From NCBI GenBank assembly GCA_021846605.1, contig JAJZWQ010000004.1, positions 1 through 40,261 on the forward strand: a DNA stretch of 40,261 nt, given 5' to 3'. The position numbers and the translations under genes are program-made. Position 1 is the stretch's first letter; every line of letters starts with the position of its first letter. Shown here in pieces: positions 32,653 through 40,261 of this stretch. Under the pieces are notes generated by a model. It did not search any database. It had not been told where the DNA came from and saw only the letters and a program-made list of their open reading frames with translations. Origin of the DNA: Bacillota bacterium. Its GTDB lineage: Bacteria; Bacillota_E; RBS10-35; JAJYVN01.

Positions 32653-33202
32653 CTGAACCTCCCCACGGCTAGAGCCGGGGGGTCGGGGCATGAGCACCGC
32701 GGCCTTTCCAGGGCTCTCGGGGACAGTGGATGTATATGCTGCCCCTACAACATCCCTGGCCTCAGCCTTGGCTCCGCACCTGGCGCGTGCGAGCCACTCT
32801 GTCCGGGGCGGGGCCGGGGAACCGGCCCCCTCGCGGGTCGCACGCAGGAGCGGTCCCGCACCCGGCAGGCTTCCGCGGCCCGGCCCGCGTCGAGCAGGGA
32901 TATGCCATCTTCGGTCTGGTACGCGAAACGGGTGTTCCGCTACGCACTCGGAGTTGCAGACAGTACTCGACCTCTGCTACGGCCACCGCGCGCCTGCCGC
33001 CAATCTACCACTTTTTCATACGGCGTTGCGCCGGCCGCGCTGGCATGGGGACTTGCAGGAGAACACCAGGTTGTGGTTCGACCGCGGAGACGTACTCGTG
33101 TTCGCATTATGCGCCGTGTGGCCGCCTAACGCAACGGTAAAGCGTCCGGACGGGAACGGCTCACCCCACGCCTAAAGGCGGGGGCTTGCGCTGCGATTTC
33201 GG
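32653..33202. mobile_element. Possible IS200/IS605-type non-autonomous element or relic with terminal hairpins
   Basis: About 550 bases with no credible gene. Both ends carry a similar hairpin: CCCCACGGCTAGAGCCGGGGGG near 32662-32682 and CCCCACGCCTAAAGGCGGGGGC near 33163-33185. Such 4-bp-loop GC hairpins are typical subterminal ends of IS200/IS605 elements and their tnpB derivatives. I see no TnpA or TnpB remnant in any frame inside. The left hairpin could simply be the spoVT terminator. Confidence 0.35.
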
Positions 33203-34852
33203 TCAGTCGCCGGGCAGGGGACATTCCTCCGGGAAGCCGGGCCAGGGCATCTGCGGGGCGAAGGTCCCGGCGGGTTGGCGCTCGGAGGTGCGCAGTTGTT
33301 CGCGGATCGCGGCCGGATCCGCGGGGATCTCGCACCCGGCGCCCGTCAGCAGCCGCCAGACATGGGTCACGCCGTCGGCGGGGATCAGCCAGGCCAGCGG
33401 GCCCAGGCGCTCGTACCGCGCGAGCAGGTGGGCGATGCGCTCCGCGACGGCCGCGTCCGGGGCGCGCAGCACGACGCCCACCGCGACGCCCACGTGGACG
33501 ATGGAGGTGCACCACTCCCGCAGGCTGAAGGCGACGTTCTGCGGGACGCCCCCCGGGGAATCCGCCAGCAGGGCGAGGAGCGCCTCGACGCTGCCCCCCC
33601 GGCGCGCCGCCGCGAGGGCCGCGCGCTGGGTGAGGCGGTACGTGGCGAACCGGTCCAACCCGACGCGCTCACCCCAGGACTCCAGCGCCCAAATGGTCTG
33701 GATCGGCACGCGCGGGCCGGCCAGGACCTCGTACGTCCCCTGGACCAAGGGGACTTCGTCGAACTCGGGAAAGGGGGGCAGGGGGCGCTCGGGGGCGGCG
33801 ATCCACTCCAGGGCGCGCACCGCCTCCGGCCGCAGGCGCACGGCCCAAGCCTGGGGGGTGTCCCCGTCCGTGCGGGAGAGTTCCAAGGCCCCGATCAGCC
33901 CGCCGACGCGGATCAGCGTGTCGCGCACCTGTTCGACCACGGCGTCTGGGGCGTGTGTCTGATAACGTGCGGCGAAGCCCAAGAGCCGCTCGGGGCGGCA
34001 CCAGACGCCCTCAGGCACGAGCGTGGTGAGGGCGGACGCCATCGGCGTCCCCCTGGTGGGCATGGTCAGGTGGACCCAGACCGGCAGCAGACCGGCCCAC
34101 TGCGCCGCCGGCGGCCGCTGGATCCACCGCTCCGCGCGGGGGGAGGTGGCCCAGAGGTTGCCCCGCGCCTCCAAGAGGTCGTAAGACATCGCGGCGGCGA
34201 AGGAAAAGCCGACCTCGGGCAGGTATCCGCCCCACATCGGGAAGGCGCGGCTGGGCGCGGGCAGCGGCGGGTATCCGGCGGTGTCCATGGCGCCGGCCAA
34301 CCGCCGCTGATCGGCGACGAACGGGACGGGGTCCTGCTGCCGCACGCGCACGCCGGCCCGCAGCGCGCCCAGAAAGCGTGCGAAGTCGGCCACCGCGACC
34401 GCCGGGTCCACGGTCCGGGGATCGGTCGGGATCTGCCCGGCCGGGATCAGGAAGCCGCACTCCTCCAGCCACTCGGCCGTGGCCAGGCCCTGGATGACGG
34501 GCCGGAGTTCTTCGGGGATCAGGTGGCGGCCCGCGGACAGCACCGGCAGGAGCAGGCCTTGCTCGATGAGCGTGGACAGCGCCTGCTCCACGCTCGCGCC
34601 TGGGTGCAGGTGCCGGAACGTGGCGGCCATCGTCCAGTTCGTGAGCCGCTCCCCCTGGTACCACAGGATGCGCAGGGTGCTGAGCGCGGGCGGGTCCAGC
34701 TGGGCGATGGCCGAGCGCACCCGCGCCGGGTCGGCCAGGCGCTGCGCCAGATCCGCAAGGGCCACATCCGCGCCGGCGGCCAGTCCCACCATCTGCCGAT
34801 AGGCCCGCAGAGTGCGCTCGGGCATCCCGCGCAGCGCGTCCCGCAGCTTCAC
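33203..34852 (-). CDS. XPB-associated protein (helicase XPB/Ssl2 N-terminal-like domain)
   Basis: A 549-residue protein encoded directly after the XPB helicase. The C-terminal half matches the helicase-associated domain (PF13625 type) found in bacterial XPB partners such as mycobacterial proteins beside ercc3: FDEVPLVQGTYEVLAG, IQTIWALESWGERVGLDRFATYRLT, SVEALLALLADSPGGVPQNV, WCTSIVHVGVAVGV. The N-terminal half contains helical repeats (MPERTLRAYRQMVGLAAG … LRILWYQGERL). GTG 34852 overlaps the XPB TGA by four bases (GTGA), so the pair is translationally coupled. It likely modulates or loads the helicase. It does not carry Walker motifs. Confidence 0.82.
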   Translation of the reverse strand: MKLRDALRGMPERTLRAYRQMVGLAAGADVALADLAQRLADPARVRSAIAQLDPPALSTLRILWYQGERLTNWTMAATFRHLHPGASVEQALSTLIEQGLLLPVLSAGRHLIPEELRPVIQGLATAEWLEECGFLIPAGQIPTDPRTVDPAVAVADFARFLGALRAGVRVRQQDPVPFVADQRRLAGAMDTAGYPPLPAPSRAFPMWGGYLPEVGFSFAAAMSYDLLEARGNLWATSPRAERWIQRPPAAQWAGLLPVWVHLTMPTRGTPMASALTTLVPEGVWCRPERLLGFAARYQTHAPDAVVEQVRDTLIRVGGLIGALELSRTDGDTPQAWAVRLRPEAVRALEWIAAPERPLPPFPEFDEVPLVQGTYEVLAGPRVPIQTIWALESWGERVGLDRFATYRLTQRAALAAARRGGSVEALLALLADSPGGVPQNVAFSLREWCTSIVHVGVAVGVVLRAPDAAVAERIAHLLARYERLGPLAWLIPADGVTHVWRLLTGAGCEIPADPAAIREQLRTSERQPAGTFAPQMPWPGFPEECPLPGD

Positions 34853-36627
34853 GACTTGGCCGACCTCCGCAGCGGCACCACGTTGTCCGGCATGGCCCCG
34901 GGCGGGGGAGAGGCCGCCGCGCCGCGCTGGGCGTGGCGGATGATGTACCGGTACCCCTGCTCGGTGAGGAAGAGTTGCCGCTTATGCGCGAAGTCCTGCT
35001 CGACCGTGTCCCGGGTCACCAGGGCATAGAAGGTGGCGGGCCGGCCGTCGGCCTTGGGGCGCAGGATCCGTCCCAGGCGCTGCGCCTCCTCCTGGCGAGA
35101 GCCGTACAGCCCAGACACCTCGATGGCCACGCTGGCCTCAGGCAGGTCGATGGCGAAGTTGGCCACCCGGCTCACGATGCAGGCCTTCACTTCCCCGCGG
35201 CGGAAGCGGTCGAAGAGGTCCTCGCGCTCGGCCTGGGGGGTGCTCCCCGTGATCAGGGGGAGACCCAGTACCTTGGCCAGGGTCTCCAATTGGTGCAGGT
35301 AGTGCCCGATGACCAGAACACGCTCGTCCCGGTGGCGTTCCAACAGGTCGGCCACCAGCGGCACCTTCTCCGGGTTCTCCGCCGCCAGACGGAAGCGCGC
35401 CGCCCCCTCGCCCACGGCGTAGGCGGGGAGCAGGGCCGGGTCGAGGTCCACGCGCAGTTCATGGCAGACAGCGGTGGCGATCCAGCCCTGCGTTTCCAGC
35501 ACCCGCCACGGTACCTCGTGGCGCTTGGGGCCGATCAGGGCGAAGACGTCGTCCTCGCGACCGTCCTCCCGCAGGAGCGTGGCCGTCAGGCCCAGGCGGC
35601 GGCGCGCCTGGATGTCCGCGGTGACGCGGAACACCGGGGCGGGCAGCAGGTGCACCTCGTCGTAGATGATCAGTCCCCAGTCGCGGCTGGCGAACAGCTC
35701 CATGTGCGGGAACTCCGCCGCGGGGTTCTCGTCCGCGTCCTTCCGGCGCCGGCCGCGGTGGGTGAGGATCTGGTAGGTGGCCACGGTGACGGGGAAGATC
35801 TCTTTGACCGCGCCGCTGTATTCCCCGACCTGATCCGGACCCAGCGTGGTCCGCTCCAGGATCTCGGCCATCCACTGGTGCACGGAGGTGACGTTGGCGC
35901 AGAGGATCAGGGTCTGGGCCTGGGCCCGGCGGATCGCCCCGAGGCCCACCAACGTCTTGCCGGCGCCGCAGGGCAGCACGATCACCCCGCTGCCCCCGGC
36001 GGCCGCCCCGGTCCGCCACCAGGCGCGCACGGCCTCCTGCTGGTAGTCCCGGAGACTCCACTCGGCCCCGGAGCGGGCGGGCATACGCCAATCCAGGGGG
36101 AGGGGGGCGCCGGGGGTGTAACCGGCGCGGTCGAGGACGGGGTGGCCGGCCTTGAGCAGCGCCTGCTTGGCATAGCCGCGCGAAAACGGTGCCAGTCGCA
36201 GCCGCCCCGGGCCCCCCGTCGCCGCGATGTGCGCTTGCATGGACTTCAGGCGGGCGACCTCCTGCAGCAGCAGGGGGTCCTTGCTCGTCAGGTACAGCTC
36301 TCCGCCGTCGGCGATGAGCTCGATCTTCCCGAAGCGGCGGGCCTGGTCCTGGACAGTGGTGCGCACGTTGTCCGGGGTGGGGAACTTTCCCCAGCGATCC
36401 ATGGCCTCCAGCACCTGCTCGGCCCCGACCCCGGCGGCGGCCGCGTTCCAAAGCGAGAGCGGGGTGAGCCGGTAGGTGTGCACGTGTTCGGGGCTGCGCA
36501 CCAACTCGGCAAAGGCCATCAGATCATCGCGCGCCTCTGTGTAGTGGGGGTTGTCCACCTCCAGCAGCAGCGTGTGATCGCTCTGGACGATGAGCGGCAT
36601 GTCGGGCCGGTAGGTCCCCGAAGACAT
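34849..36627 (-). CDS. XPB/RAD25-type DNA repair helicase
   Basis: A 592-residue superfamily 2 helicase of the XPB class, a DNA unwinding or remodelling motor in nucleotide excision repair and transcription. Motifs: Q-like LRDYQQEAVRAW; Walker A LPCGAGKTLVGL (near residue 220); Walker B DEVHLL (near 321); LGLTATLLREDGRED, which contains the XPB-specific RED element; and motif VI GSRQEEAQRLGRILRPK. An N-terminal wing (LIVQSDHTLLLEVDNPHY) is the damage-recognition-like domain. ATG 36627 follows GAGGTGG at 8 bases. Bacterial XPB is restricted to some Actinobacteria, Firmicutes and a few others. Confidence 0.93.
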   Translation of the reverse strand: MSSGTYRPDMPLIVQSDHTLLLEVDNPHYTEARDDLMAFAELVRSPEHVHTYRLTPLSLWNAAAAGVGAEQVLEAMDRWGKFPTPDNVRTTVQDQARRFGKIELIADGGELYLTSKDPLLLQEVARLKSMQAHIAATGGPGRLRLAPFSRGYAKQALLKAGHPVLDRAGYTPGAPLPLDWRMPARSGAEWSLRDYQQEAVRAWWRTGAAAGGSGVIVLPCGAGKTLVGLGAIRRAQAQTLILCANVTSVHQWMAEILERTTLGPDQVGEYSGAVKEIFPVTVATYQILTHRGRRRKDADENPAAEFPHMELFASRDWGLIIYDEVHLLPAPVFRVTADIQARRRLGLTATLLREDGREDDVFALIGPKRHEVPWRVLETQGWIATAVCHELRVDLDPALLPAYAVGEGAARFRLAAENPEKVPLVADLLERHRDERVLVIGHYLHQLETLAKVLGLPLITGSTPQAEREDLFDRFRRGEVKACIVSRVANFAIDLPEASVAIEVSGLYGSRQEEAQRLGRILRPKADGRPATFYALVTRDTVEQDFAHKRQLFLTEQGYRYIIRHAQRGAAASPPPGAMPDNVVPLRRSAKS

Positions 36628-36929
36628 TCGCAGCCACCACCTCGCATCCTCTAGGCATCCGCGGCCCCACCGACCGCGGGCGGCTCGGCTCCCGGGGCGG
36701 ACCAAACACGCCGAAGGCCGTCCCTGTCGCCTTCGCACAGACGGCGGACGGACCGGCCGGGGTTCCGTGCCCCCGAGGGCGGCGCCCGCGGGGATCCACC
36801 CGTCCAGGATGACGTTCTCCCGGTTGCCGCGCAACTCGGTCCTCCGGCCAGGTCGCGGCGCGGCCGACCGCCCTCCCGGTCGCGCGGCCCGTGCCCTTCA
36901 GCGTGCCGTCTGGCCGGACGCGCCGCGGG
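36628..36929. other. Intergenic stretch between XPB gene and decayed dehydrogenase
   Basis: About 300 bases with no recognisable gene on either strand. It may hold the promoter of the XPB-partner unit and the far end of the decayed gene, but no -35/-10 pair stands out. Confidence 0.35.
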
Positions 36930-37512
36930 ACCATGCTCTGGTCGAGGCCGCCCAACGGCGGAACGCTGGCCCCAGCAGTCGGCCGCCATGGCGAGGTCCG
37001 TGTCCCTGAGCCGGTTGGCCAGGGAGAATCCTGGGCGGTGTCGTGCCCGCTCTCCAGACGTTCGGACATGCGGCGCAGAGATACGGAGTCCTCCGGCCCG
37101 TCTTCCAGGGCCCGTGTCTGCGCCGCCGGCCCGATTCGAGCGCCCGCAGGTAGGGGGTCAGCCGGGCGAGGGCGTCGGGTGGGCCCCCCAGCAGCCGCTC
37201 CCGTCCGTCAGCGCGCAGAGGGGCGTCCACCCAGATCGCCCCCCACGCGGTGAGCGCGGTGGCCGCCTGGCCCGTCCAGGCGAACGGTGTCGGGCCGTGA
37301 TCCACCATGCCGTCGCTGGCGGCGATCCCCCGCGCTGCCCTGGGGAGCGCCGTTTCCAGGCCCATGTGTGGCCCGAGCCCGACCACCTCGGCCCTGCACG
37401 GTCTTCGCGGGCATCGCCCCCGGTCCGCACGGTATGGCCGGCGCCGCGCAGACGGCGCGCCAAGTCCGCTCCACGGCCGGCGGTGCCGATCCAGCCGAGC
37501 CCGCCCCCGGTC
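36930..37512 (-). pseudogene. Decayed 3-hydroxyisobutyrate dehydrogenase-type gene
   Basis: Several frames together retrace a beta-hydroxyacid dehydrogenase. GLGWIGTAGRGADLARRLRG followed by AGHT (37434-37506) is the Rossmann start. AIWVDAPLRADGRERLLGGP and PDALARLTPYLRALE (around 37130-37240) match the D-A-P-x-x-G…VGG-x-x-x-x-x-x-x-x-P-x-L region. FSLANRLRDTDLAMAAD (around 36990-37040) matches the catalytic-Lys C-terminal helix region. Frameshifts separate these blocks and the catalytic Lys helix of the middle part is lost. No clean start or stop remains, so the gene is dead. Confidence 0.6.
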
Positions 37513-37553
37513 CGGCATGGCGTGGCACGGTGGCCCCGGCTCTTTCGCGGGAA

Positions 37554-38369
37554 TCAGAGCCCCGCGGGCGGGGCGAAAGGCGGCAGTTGGCGGCGCAGCA
37601 CCAGGAGCGAGCGCGGCCGTGTGGCGGCGAGCGGGGAGCCGTCGAAGGCCCCGTACGCCGCCTCCAGGGCGAGGCCGAAAGGCGCCGCCATGGCCTCCAC
37701 CTCTTCCACGGCATACACGCGGTAGTGCGCATCGCCTTCCCAGGGCGGCGCGCCGGGACGCAGCAGGCGCCAGCGGGCGTGGAGGACGCGCGTCTGGGGG
37801 TCGAAGCGGCGCCGTTCGCGCACGGCCGTGCCGCCCCCCACAGACATGTCCGTGCCGCGGGGGTGGTCCTCCAGCCAGGCCAGGCTGGGGAGGTCCAGCA
37901 GGAAGTGCCCGCCCGGCAGCAGGCATCGCGCCACCTCGCCGAGAACGCGGGCGTTGTGGGTGGGGTCGACGGCGTACCCCCAGCTGGCGAACATGCAGAT
38001 GGCGGCGTGGAAGTGCCCGATGTGCGGCAGCCGCCGCACATCGGCCTGCACCCACTGCACGTTGAGGCCCGCGGCCTTGGCGCGCTGGCGGGCGACCGCC
38101 AGCAGGGAGGCCTCGCGGTCCACGCCGGTCGGCAGGACGTTCAGCCGGGCCAGGGCGAGCGAGTGGCGGCCCGTGCCACAGCAGATGTCCAAAAGGCGGT
38201 GGCCGGGGCGCAGGCTCAGCACGCGCGCAGCAAACGCCGCCTGCTCCTCGGTGCAGGCCACCTCGCGTGCGAAGACCGCATCGTAGGCCTCGCCCACGTG
38301 CTTGAAGAGCTGTTCGTCCCAGGACGGCCCGCCCAATCCGTTCCCCCCGGGTGGTTCACCGCGGGTCAT
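37554..38369 (-). CDS. Class I SAM-dependent methyltransferase
   Basis: A 271-residue protein with the Rossmann methyltransferase layout: YDAVFAREVACTEEQAAF, motif I LLDICCGTGRHSLALARL (near residue 60), VDREASLLAVARQRAK, WVQADVRRLP, FHAAICMFASWGYA (motif IV region) and LLPGGHFLLDLP. The Cys pair in DICCGTGR occurs in relatives that methylate small molecules. ATG 38369 overlaps the stop of the upstream molybdoenzyme gene by four bases (ATGA), so the two are one transcription unit. The substrate is unknown. Confidence 0.85.
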   Translation of the reverse strand: MTRGEPPGGNGLGGPSWDEQLFKHVGEAYDAVFAREVACTEEQAAFAARVLSLRPGHRLLDICCGTGRHSLALARLNVLPTGVDREASLLAVARQRAKAAGLNVQWVQADVRRLPHIGHFHAAICMFASWGYAVDPTHNARVLGEVARCLLPGGHFLLDLPSLAWLEDHPRGTDMSVGGGTAVRERRRFDPQTRVLHARWRLLRPGAPPWEGDAHYRVYAVEEVEAMAAPFGLALEAAYGAFDGSPLAATRPRSLLVLRRQLPPFAPPAGL

Positions 38370-39601
38370 GGCCAGAGGCCTGCCAGGCCGCCCTCACCGG
38401 GAGGCCAGCCGTCCACCGTGTTCAGGTAGGCGTTCGGGCCATAGCCCCGCAGCTCCCAGTATCCCATGAGTTCCTCGTTGGTGAGTTTCAAGGACTGCAG
38501 CCATTTCACCGATTTGTAGCCGAACATGTCGGGCACGAGCAGGCGCAGGGGCGCCCCCTGCTGTGTGGCCAGGGGGCGCCCGTCCGCCCGGTGCGCCAGC
38601 ATGACGCCTGTGGTCTGCGCCTGGGACAGGCTCAGGGAGTCCGTATACACGCCGTCGAACGAGCGGAAGGTGATCCAGGTGGCGCTCTGATGGGGGATGG
38701 CCTTCGCCAGCAGGTCCGAGATGAGGACCCCTTCCCAGGTGACGTTGGGCACGGACCACCCCGTGACGCATCGGAAGGTGCGCACCTCGGTCACCTGGGG
38801 CAACGCCCGGATGTCGTCCAGTGTCAGGCTCAGGGGGACCTGGACCAGCCCCTTGACCTCCAGGTGCCAGTCGGTCGGCGAATATTGGGGATAGGCCCCC
38901 GTCACCGTATACAGCACGAAGCCCGGGATGGGACTGTCCGGGGGGGTCCGCGGGGTGCCGGTTGGCGCCGGGGTGGCGGCGTCCGCCCACAACGTGCGGC
39001 GCAGGCCCTGCAGCCAGCCGACGGTGGCGGTGCCCAGTGTGGTCCAGAGGATGGCCCGCGAGAATTCCCCCAGCAGGTTGCGTCGAGACAGCGGCCGCCG
39101 CTCGTTCCGCTTGCGGCCGGGGTCTCCGCCGCGTGCGGCCGTCTCGAGGCGCACGACCCCGTGGTAGATGGCCCAGAGCCCGATGGCCAGCGCCAGCAGA
39201 CCATGGACGGTGGAGGCGCCGCCCTGCAGCAGGACCCCGATCCCCGGCGCCCAGAGGGCGAGCCCGGACACCGCCAGGCCAGCGCCCAGCCAGAACAGGG
39301 CGCGCCAGTCGGCGACGGCCAGCAGGCGGCGTCCCAGCGGAAAGAGGATCGGTAGCGCCAGCAGCGCGCAGAAGACGATGCCGCCCCAGATGTGCACGGC
39401 CTCGATGATCGGCAGCCAGCGGATCAGCGCGGAATGAAAGATGGGCAGATAGAGCAGTACACCGGTCACGAGTTCCAGCGGCAGGAGGTAGAGGGCCGCC
39501 GTGTGCGCGTGATGGAGTTGCGCGGGCCAGCGGCGGCTGAACAGGCGGAGCCGCTGCCACGTGCCAAGTGGGGGAGGCGGGCTGCCGACGGTCTGCCCCA
39601 T
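38366..39601 (-). CDS. Cytochrome b-like / sulfite oxidase-type molybdopterin oxidoreductase fusion, predicted Sec-Tat dual-targeted
   Basis: A 411-residue fusion. Residues about 30-152 are four hydrophobic helices with histidines placed like a di-haem cytochrome b561 module (HHAH 30-33, His70, His133, His147). At 172-177 a twin-arginine motif SRRNLL precedes a fifth hydrophobic helix (about 182-200). The remainder is a YedY/sulfite oxidase-type molybdopterin domain: VRTFRCVTGWSV with likely Mo-ligand Cys278, DGVYTDSLSL, and the basic RLLVPDMFGYKSVKWLQSLK. The enzyme would face outside and pass electrons through the cytochrome part. ATG 39601 follows GGGAGGAAG. The methyltransferase gene is co-transcribed. 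Substrate unknown. Confidence 0.88.
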   Translation of the reverse strand: MGQTVGSPPPPLGTWQRLRLFSRRWPAQLHHAHTAALYLLPLELVTGVLLYLPIFHSALIRWLPIIEAVHIWGGIVFCALLALPILFPLGRRLLAVADWRALFWLGAGLAVSGLALWAPGIGVLLQGGASTVHGLLALAIGLWAIYHGVVRLETAARGGDPGRKRNERRPLSRRNLLGEFSRAILWTTLGTATVGWLQGLRRTLWADAATPAPTGTPRTPPDSPIPGFVLYTVTGAYPQYSPTDWHLEVKGLVQVPLSLTLDDIRALPQVTEVRTFRCVTGWSVPNVTWEGVLISDLLAKAIPHQSATWITFRSFDGVYTDSLSLSQAQTTGVMLAHRADGRPLATQQGAPLRLLVPDMFGYKSVKWLQSLKLTNEELMGYWELRGYGPNAYLNTVDGWPPGEGGLAGLWP

Positions 39602-39659
39602 ACCGGTCTTCCTCCCGCCCAAGAGCACGCGTCCCAGCCGCCGAAGGTGCTCTCTCCCA

Positions 39660-39688
39660 ATGCTATTGCGGTCGGTAGGAAGTGTCAA
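39660..39688 (-). promoter_or_regulatory. Promoter of the cytochrome b/molybdoenzyme gene (TTGACA-17-TAGCAT)
   Basis: On the minus strand a perfect -35 TTGACA (39683-39688) and TAGCAT -10 (39660-39665) are 17 bases apart. The predicted start is near 39653, about 50 bases before the ATG at 39601. It is among the best promoters in the window. Confidence 0.8.
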
Positions 39689-39918
39689 AGGTGCCGGCCA
39701 GCGCTCAGCGCTGAAGCATGAGTGGCCCGAGCAGGCACGGTGGTGGCCTGCCGGAGTGTGGGCAGGGGCTGCCGGGGCGGTGCTGGGCTGGGTGAAGATG
39801 CGCTCGGCAGGTCGGTGCTCGCCTGGCGGCAGGCCGGATGCCCGGTGGGGGCCGCCGTGGGCGCGGCAATGCCGGCACCGTGGAATGCGGTGCCGCTGGG
39901 CAGGGGGGACGCGGGCGA
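39689..39918. other. Intergenic stretch between promoter and transposase remnant
   Basis: About 230 bases with no recognisable gene or repeat. I see no inverted repeat that would mark the insertion sequence end. Confidence 0.4.
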
Positions 39919-40261
39919 TCAGATCATCAGGCGCAGTTGGGGCCTCCGGGCGCAGAGGGTGCGCAGGCGCTCCGGGCTCAGCCAGGGGTTGAGGTAGGTC
40001 TCGCGCAGGAAGAGCAGCGTGCCGCGGAAGCCGCGGGCGCAGACCAGGTCCCACAAGCCAGGAGCAGGCCAGGGTGTTGAGCAGTCGGCCCAGCAGCAGC
40101 AGGTAGTGCCAGCCGCGCAGCGCGTTCCAGTTCCGCGAGAAGGCGTGCGTGCTCTGGTAGCCGTGGTGCTTGCAGGCCAGGATGTGCTCCTCGATGTCCC
40201 AGCGGTGGCGCGCCGCGCGGTTGCAGTGCTCGACGACGTTGTTGGCGCTCAGCGGCGTGCC
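39919..40261 (-). pseudogene. Transposase C-terminal part, frameshifted, running off the right edge
   Basis: Reading the minus strand from the edge, NNVVEHCNRAARHRWDIEEH, then QSTHAFSRNWNALRGWHYLL and LGRLLNTLACSW belong to a DDE-type transposase C-terminal region. The conserved Glu of the catalytic triad lies in DIEEHIL. Near 40055 the frame shifts by one base and continues as LWDLVCARGFRGTLLFLRET, then NPWLSPERLRTLCARRPQ, with the stop at 39919. The frameshift makes it non-functional unless it is a sequencing error. The rest of the gene lies outside the window. Confidence 0.65.

Noticed and set aside
1..40261. tRNA, rRNA and CRISPR arrays
   Set aside because: I saw no cloverleaf with a CCA end or TΨC-like motif, no rRNA segments and no regularly spaced direct repeats.

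Overview
The window is very GC-rich, densely coding DNA from a spore-forming, Gram-positive-type bacterium, most likely a high-GC deep-branching Firmicute of the Thermaerobacter/Sulfobacillus/Symbiobacterium kind. That placement is an inference. It rests on a SpoVM-like micropeptide, a SpoVT regulator, the prpC-prkC-rsgA-rpe-spoVM gene order known from Bacillus, an IreB-type protein, a PASTA kinase, and an LPXTG-anchored protein. Strong GGAGG-type ribosome binding sites, frequent GTG and TTG starts and several apparently non-canonical starts are typical of the window.

Layout. 0.2-5.3 kb: signalling and ribosome-assembly operon (PP2C phosphatase, PASTA kinase, RsgA, Rpe, SpoVM). 5.4-8.4 kb: three tandem M42-type peptidase genes, the third lacking the recognisable catalytic residues. 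8.8-12.9 kb: a Tat-exported DUF4838 glycosidase-like protein on the minus strand, divergent from a sortase-anchored protein. 12.9-14.35 kb: a graveyard of decayed accessory genes (TnpB zinc finger, frameshifted zincin, truncated GNAT). 14.8-16.8 kb: class I fructose-bisphosphatase facing class I aldolase across a shared bidirectional terminator. 16.9-19.7 kb, minus strand: methyltransferase, HtrA protease, thioredoxin. 19.9-22.8 kb: small hypothetical gene, thioredoxin-fold protein, threonine synthase, homoserine kinase. 22.9-24.0 kb: motA without motB, preceded by a sigma-D-like promoter, then a cold-shock protein. 24.0-24.8 kb, minus strand: prephenate dehydratase. 24.9-27.7 kb: OmpR-type two-component system and an SH3 lipoprotein. 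27.8-28.4 kb: speD behind a clear promoter and a structured leader. 28.5-31.6 kb: argC and a fused argB-argD. 31.7-32.65 kb: ireB and spoVT. 32.65-33.2 kb: non-coding stretch flanked by two similar hairpins, possibly an IS200/IS605-type remnant. 33.2-36.6 kb, minus strand: XPB helicase and partner. 36.9-37.5 kb: decayed 3-hydroxyisobutyrate dehydrogenase-type gene. 37.5-39.6 kb, minus strand: cytochrome b/molybdopterin fusion and methyltransferase. 39.9-40.26 kb: frameshifted transposase running off the edge.

Functional themes. The kinase/phosphatase pair and IreB probably belong to one envelope or metabolic stress circuit. SpoVM and SpoVT indicate sporulation. Rpe, FBPase and aldolase sit in sugar-phosphate metabolism, and thrBC, pheA and argCBD in amino-acid synthesis. 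The most unusual items are the speD leader, the predicted Sec/Tat dual-targeted molybdoenzyme, the M42 trio with an apparent pseudoenzyme, the ArgB-ArgD fusion, the SpoVM microgene and the sigma-D-like promoter of the orphan motA.
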